From assembly GCA_032358165.1 (NCBI GenBank), contig JAALGY010000004.1, positions 1 through 64,000 of the forward strand: DNA of 64,000 nucleotides, given 5' to 3'. A model generated the notes under the pieces. It saw only the letters and a list, made by a program, of their open reading frames with translations, ran no database searches and was not told the origin of the DNA. How positions within the stretch are numbered: position 1 is the first letter of the stretch; each line of letters opens with the position of its first letter. Made by a program: the position numbers and the translations under genes. Below, in pieces: positions 60,001 through 64,000 of the stretch. This stretch comes from Diplosphaera chodatii. Lineage: Eukaryota > Chlorophyta > Trebouxiophyceae > Prasiolales > Stichococcaceae.

Positions 60001-61510
60001 GTCGAAGTCGCGGTCGTAGATGATCACGCTGTCCAGCTTCTCGCCGTTCTGCACACCCAGGTGGGGACATGTTGAAGCGGCGCCAGCGTGACGCAGCTGC
60101 AGTAAACGTGCGGTGACGCACCACACGCTCAGCATGCTTCAGATGCACAGCTTGCTGTCACCCACCTCCATGATGATCTTGTACACGTCCTCGGCGATGA
60201 GGGGCGACGGCTGGTCGTTCTTCGGGTTCACGTGATTGTACATTAGCTTCATCCTGCAGCATTGCACAGCGCGATATACTCAGACGCTGTTGATTGCGAC
60301 TGATTTCAACTGAGCAGCGCCATGCATCATGATCACACGCATCCAGCTTGACACACATGTCTACTCACGTCTCTGTGAAGGACTTCAGCGTGGACTTGTG
60401 CAGGTTTGAGACCGCGATGCGGGCCGCCAGCTGCAGGGCAGCACCACGACACACGTCAAAACACTTAGCGCTGTAGTTGCGCCCTGGGCACTCGGGAGTG
60501 CATCGGCTGCGGGTGCCCACAGCACTGCACCCGCACATGAGCCTTAGGCAACCATGCTGCATCGTCAGACAATGTCAATGTTCACCAGCGCATAGTCGGG
60601 GTGCGTCGCCGTCATGGAGGCGGCCGTCTCGGCGGCCAGGTTGTCCAGCTCCGAGGTGCTGACGCCCCTGTAGACGCCGGTCGTCACCTTCTGCGCCACC
60701 AGCACCTGCGAGGCGTGATAACAAAAGGTGTCAGCACAATTCAGACCGCCCAGGCGGCAGCGGCACCGCGCAGCCTTGCCACATGGTGGGACAGCACAGC
60801 GCGCCGCGAGGTCACTGCACGGCATCGGTGGACGCCGGATTGCCAGCTCAGGGCGTCTTGGCTTGCTTGCGGCTTTAAAGTGCCTTTCCAAACCAGCCGA
60901 TGCATGTCTAAACTTGAAACAACTTCGGCACCTGGTGCGGCTGCAGCACCACCCCATGCAGCAAACGGTGCTCAGGCACGCAGTACTCCGTCTCAACCAT
61001 CGAGCATGGTTCCGCGGCGGTGTGTGCCGTGCGAGCAGCAGAGCATGCTCACAGCGTGCACAGCACGATGGCATAAAGGTTCCTGCCACGCTTCTGCAGG
61101 GCCCCGGACCGTGTATACATTGATTGCTTCGACATGATGATGCCGCAAGGGGGCGCGGCGGTGCACAAGCCCCTCTGCTCAGCTCAGCGCGCATGTTTGT
61201 GTTTGAAACTGTTGTGAGCCAGCTTCAATCGGCTTGCATGCACACTTGACGGCTGAGCAGCACCCGGACCGCCAAAGGCGACTGCATCATCCCCATGGTC
61301 AGGCACGAAACCGCTAACAGAGCGTGTGTTGGTCGTGGAGCAAGCGTGCTCGTGCTTGAGGCTTGCAACGAGGCGACTGGTGCACACACTCACCGGGTCG
61401 CAGAAGTCCGGGTTGAGGCCGTAGCTGAGCTTCATGATGCGTGCCGTGATCTTGTCAAAGTGGACCTGCTCCTGCCGCCCGTCGCGCTTGATCACAAACA
61501 TCTTGCTCAT
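54057..61510 (-). CDS. RNR1: Ribonucleoside-diphosphate reductase large (R1) subunit, class Ia
   Basis: Reduces ribonucleoside diphosphates to deoxyribonucleotides together with the R2 subunit. Exon 1, 61394–61510, encodes [20 protein letters not shown], the ATP-cone start. Exon 2, 60586–60705, carries on with [20 protein letters not shown]. Further blocks: [15 protein letters not shown] near 60010; [20 protein letters not shown] near 59750; [15 protein letters not shown] near 59470 (active-site Cys); [18 protein letters not shown] near 59230; [20 protein letters not shown] near 59050; [20 protein letters not shown] near 58780; [20 protein letters not shown] near 57930; [18 protein letters not shown] near 57870 (Asn, Cys and Glu of the active site); [10 protein letters not shown] near 57200; [20 protein letters not shown] near 54940 (radical-transfer Tyr pair); and the C-terminal [18 protein letters not shown] with the redox Cys pair, TGA at 54057–54059. 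All catalytic residues I can check are present. The gene has many introns; intermediate exon ends are approximate. Confidence 0.96.
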
Positions 61511-62168
61511 GTTGGATTGCTGCACTCAGTCGCCCCTCCGTGCCCGGCGCCCAGCACCCCGCAGCCGCCCACCTAGCCCTGAGACGCTACAACCTCGCAA
61601 GTTGAGCTTGACGCAATGTGTTGCAGACAGAAGCCTAGCATGAGGGACCTGGTTCGGTTTGTGTAATGATGGTTTGAAAGGGGGGCACCTCAAACCCTGT
61701 GCCTGGCTGGCAACTGCAAACTCCCGCCATTTCCCTGTGACCCTTGGGGCGACACTGCATGTTGACCGCCTGCAAGTTCCTACACACTGCAATGCATCGT
61801 GGCTCGCGGCCTGCAACTGGGTATCGTTTGCCGGAGCAGTGTTGCTAATGTCAATGAGCAGGTGTATTATGGTATGCTGGCACTACTGAAGCTTTGCGGT
61901 GCGGTGCAGACAGCATTACAGCATAGGGCCAACAGACACATCCAGCATGACAGCAGCCTACTTCCGACACAACAGCAGCATGGAGAATCCAAAACGACAG
62001 AGGCAGCGGTACATTGTTGTTGTTGCTGCTGACTTACGTCCATGCAAGCCCGCAGCCTTGTAGTAGTGGCCTAAAGAGTATGCATTGCTTGCGGGCGTTC
62101 TGACCGGCTAGTAGTGCAGCTGAGGCAGAGGCTGCAGCATCTGTGCTCTGTTCTGTGGTGTCAGATCC
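61511..62168. promoter_or_regulatory. 5' flank of the reductase gene
   Basis: Upstream of the RNR1 start on the minus strand. No protein motif or continuous splice-compatible frame is visible on either strand. It should contain the RNR1 5' UTR and promoter; no specific element (for example an E2F-type TTTSSCGC box) was recognised with confidence. Confidence 0.35.
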
Positions 62169-62172
62169 AAAA
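62169..62172 (-). terminator. RNA polymerase III terminator of tRNA-Thr
   Basis: A run of four T on the minus strand (AAAA at 62169–62172 on the plus strand) lies 10 bases downstream of the tRNA 3' end, in the usual position and of the usual minimal length for a Pol III stop. Confidence 0.7.
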
Positions 62173-62182
62173 TGCGACGTTC

Positions 62183-62254
62183 TGCCCGCACTGTGGATCG
62201 AACACAGGACCTTTGGTTTACAAGACCAATGCTCTACCACTGAGCCATACGGGC
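62183..62254 (-). tRNA. tRNA-Thr (anticodon UGU)
   Basis: A 72-nt cloverleaf on the minus strand. The acceptor stem GCCCGTA pairs with TGCGGGC (one G–T pair), with discriminator A. The D arm is GCTC-AGTGGTA-GAGC. The anticodon arm is TTGGT-CTTGTAA-ACCAA, giving anticodon TGT (reads ACA, Thr). The variable loop is AGGTC and the T arm CTGTG-TTCGATC-CACAG. The internal B box (GTTCGATCC) matches consensus. No intron and no encoded CCA. It is nuclear-type, judging from its neighbours. Confidence 0.97.
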
Positions 62255-62609
62255 GTTGCGTATCACTGTACGGCTACGACTACTCGACTGATGGCGCTGA
62301 CGGCGTCCTTTTTAGAGCATTCATTTTCTTCAAGCCATTTTTCAAAATTGCGGCGGTTTCAGGGTTTAATGACGCAATCTGCCGGAAAAGCCAGTAAGCA
62401 GAGTTCAACAGAGCTCGGCCCTCGGCCCTGACGTAACGCAACCCTAGGGGCTGCTGTTGCTATCATGCACATGCTCATAACAAGTAGCCAGGAATTTGGA
62501 TTTGTTGCATGTATGCACAGGGTGCATGCATGCTTCAACTATAGTCCAGCGTGCCCTTGTCCGCTTCTCACGCCAATCAGAGAGTCTGCGGCTGGAGCTG
62601 CACTATACC

Positions 62610-63393
62610 TCAACTGGACAAAATGGCAGCCAGGCGGTCATCTGCTTCGGCTCCGCCACGGCCAATGGTAGCCAGAACCTGCAGGTCATACCATAACCCT
62701 TGTACACACCGGACACTGGCATGCACCAGGAAACATCTCTGGGCGCAGAAGACAGTAATCAAAATGCATCGCCGCACCACCTTCTCAGCAAAACCATTGA
62801 AGGCAGGGTTTTGCAGCGCCCGCTCCAGGGCCTGCAAGCAATGTGGCGCCATGAGACGTGAGCCCAGCAGACCCTTTTGCTAAGACTGCTAGCCGCTAGC
62901 ACTGGCTCAGGCAGCAGTGACGACCTGCCCACCGCCCCGATCGGTCCATTTAGTGTCCCAGCAAACGAAGTGGTAGACAGGAGCAGGCTCCAGGTGCACC
63001 TGCTCGGGCCGGTCTGCTGAGTCGACTGCAGCCACTGCGGTGCGCAGCTGCTCGCTGCGCAACAGATCCCGCACCTCTGCCGATGATGCTGCAGACATGG
63101 GCACATCACAGCTGGGCACACCCATCAGCAGCATACAGGACTGCACCTGTGCCACATGTAGTGCAATGCTGCAACTCTCCCCATGCAGCGAGCGAAGCAA
63201 AGTGAACATAGCTGCGACTGGATGCAGGCTGATACAACTGCTGCCGCAACACCAAGCGGGATGCTCAATTGGGCGGGCAGTGCATGCGGATGCGCAGCAG
63301 CCGACTCACCGAGCAGCTCGAGGCTGCCGCGGGGCAGCCGAAAATCGTCTGCATCCTGCGCTGCCGTCCCCTCTGCCGGCGAGTTGTGCCACC
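62610..63393 (-). CDS. ZNHIT3-like protein (zf-HIT family), C-terminal exons
   Basis: ZNHIT3/Hit1 acts in box C/D snoRNP assembly. Phase-consistent exons in coding order: 63310–63393 (WHNSPAEG … DDFRLPRGSLELLG), 63000–63088 (SSAEVRDLLRSEQLRTAVAA then VDSADRPEQ), about 62781–62831 (ALERALQNPAFNGFAEK) and 62610–62678 (VLATIGRGGAEADDRLAAIL and a TGA stop). The order of a short acidic/Leu segment, an 'LRxLLxxxxLRxxxxxxD' helix, a PEQALERAL helix and a 'NPxFxxFAxxxL' helix matches the C-terminal half of ZNHIT3. The N-terminal zf-HIT Cys/His cluster should lie upstream, beyond 63393, but I could not find it before the right edge. Confidence 0.7.
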
Positions 63394-64000
63394 CTGCACA
63401 GCCACCGCATGCCTCTGTGGACCGCTTTAAAGTTGGTGCGGTGCTGCGGTTGGACTGCTGGGCCGAGTCAAGGGACGGCGTTCAGCTGTCGGCAGGTACG
63501 CCTAGCACCAGCTGAGGACCCACCCTGGAGTGGCGCATGCTGCTGTTGTGCTGCTGCCGCTGCTGCGACAACTCGCAGGGTGATGGCGGCAATGCCACCC
63601 TCGCCGCCGGGCGCTTTCCTGCCGATTGCAGCTAAAGCTACGTCGGTATAGTGGCAACACCGGTTATATAAGGAGGCGTCGTGCTGCAGCTGCTTCTACG
63701 TCTAGGACCAGTGTACTGGGGAGCCCCCGGATGACATCAGACTGCCAACGAAGGCACTATGTCACTGGCCAGGCTCGTTGGAAGCACAGAGCGTACAGTT
63801 TGCAGGTGAGGCACTGTGCTCCACATACATGCCGAGCTCTTGCCTGATGGAGCGCACGGTCGACGCGGTGGCGAATTGCACAAGCGGCGGACAGTTGGCA
63901 GCCGCCAAGCTGCCCAGCGGCTCTCCAGCCTGAGTGCTGCAGGCGACGCCGCCATCAGCCGCCGGCTCCAAGCGCACCGAGGCGCCAGCCTTGAGGCCTG
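63394..64000 (-). CDS. Unassigned minus-strand exon running to the window edge
   Basis: From the right edge down to about 63790 a minus-strand frame reads GLKAGASVRLEPAADGGVAC, then EPLGSLAAANCPPLVQF and STVRSIRQELGMYVEHSAS, ending at a possible donor. It is compatible with a coding exon. The pattern 'LKxGxxVxLEP…GexLGxL' faintly recalls a HIRAN-type β-barrel, but the match is too weak to name. It may be an upstream exon of the ZNHIT3-like gene or part of the neighbouring gene. Between 63400 and 63780 I see nothing I can support. Confidence 0.3.

Overview
This window reads as nuclear DNA of a green alga (Chlorophyta). Almost every recognisable gene is cut into many short exons with GT–AG introns, and the acceptors often end in TGCAG. 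The coding sequence is GC-rich with alanine-, glycine- and glutamine-rich runs. Several products are plant-type: a pheophorbide a oxygenase-like protein, a Tha4/TatA plastid translocase subunit, a GPAT9-type acyltransferase and a plant-like SKP1. There is no sign of operons. A trebouxiophyte is possible, but the sequence alone does not settle the class. All identifications are by eye; exon ends are firm only where phase and splice sites agree and are otherwise approximate.

Layout, left to right. 1–1.26 kb: 3' end of a pheophorbide a oxygenase-like gene (+). 1.9–5.0 kb: poorly preserved or hard-to-read F-box/LRR-like exons (+). 5.6–6.5 kb: a hotdog-fold thioesterase (−). 7.18–21.49 kb: a very large gene (+) that follows the N-terminal HEAT half of vertebrate DNA-PKcs in order, but has no FAT, kinase or FATC region. 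It stops at an AT-rich seam of about 290 bp. 21.75–29.5 kb: a flavin amine oxidase of the LSD1/polyamine oxidase family (−), converging on the seam. 30.3–30.7 kb: a cluster of TTGGATCCAA-like words. 30.99–31.57 kb: Tha4/TatA (+). 31.97–33.35 kb: SKP1 (−). 33.76–35.02 kb: an IGHMBP2/SMUBP2-like helicase with several lesions (−). 38.3–41.5 kb: tandemly duplicated cysteine-rich modules (+). 42.65–43.8 kb: a coiled-coil protein with a hydrophobic tail (−). 44.28–47.62 kb: GPAT9 (−). 48.19–48.94 kb: TIM13 (+). About 49.6–53.05 kb: a GNAT acetyltransferase with a Pro/Gln-rich tail (+) and a 103-bp tandem repeat. 54.06–61.51 kb: ribonucleotide reductase large subunit (−), with decayed copies of its last exon downstream. 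62.18–62.25 kb: tRNA-Thr(UGU) (−). 62.61–63.39 kb: a ZNHIT3-like gene (−). An unassigned exon runs off the right edge (−).

The genes are a mixed set: DNA repair and dNTP supply, chromatin and protein acetylation, lipid synthesis, protein import into plastid and mitochondrion, and ubiquitin ligase assembly. They do not form one pathway. The most unusual points are the kinase-less algal DNA-PKcs homologue ending at an AT-rich seam, the decayed helicase, a Tha4/TatA protein whose conserved membrane glutamate is replaced by valine, and two cases where exon-sized pieces of genes have been duplicated in tandem.
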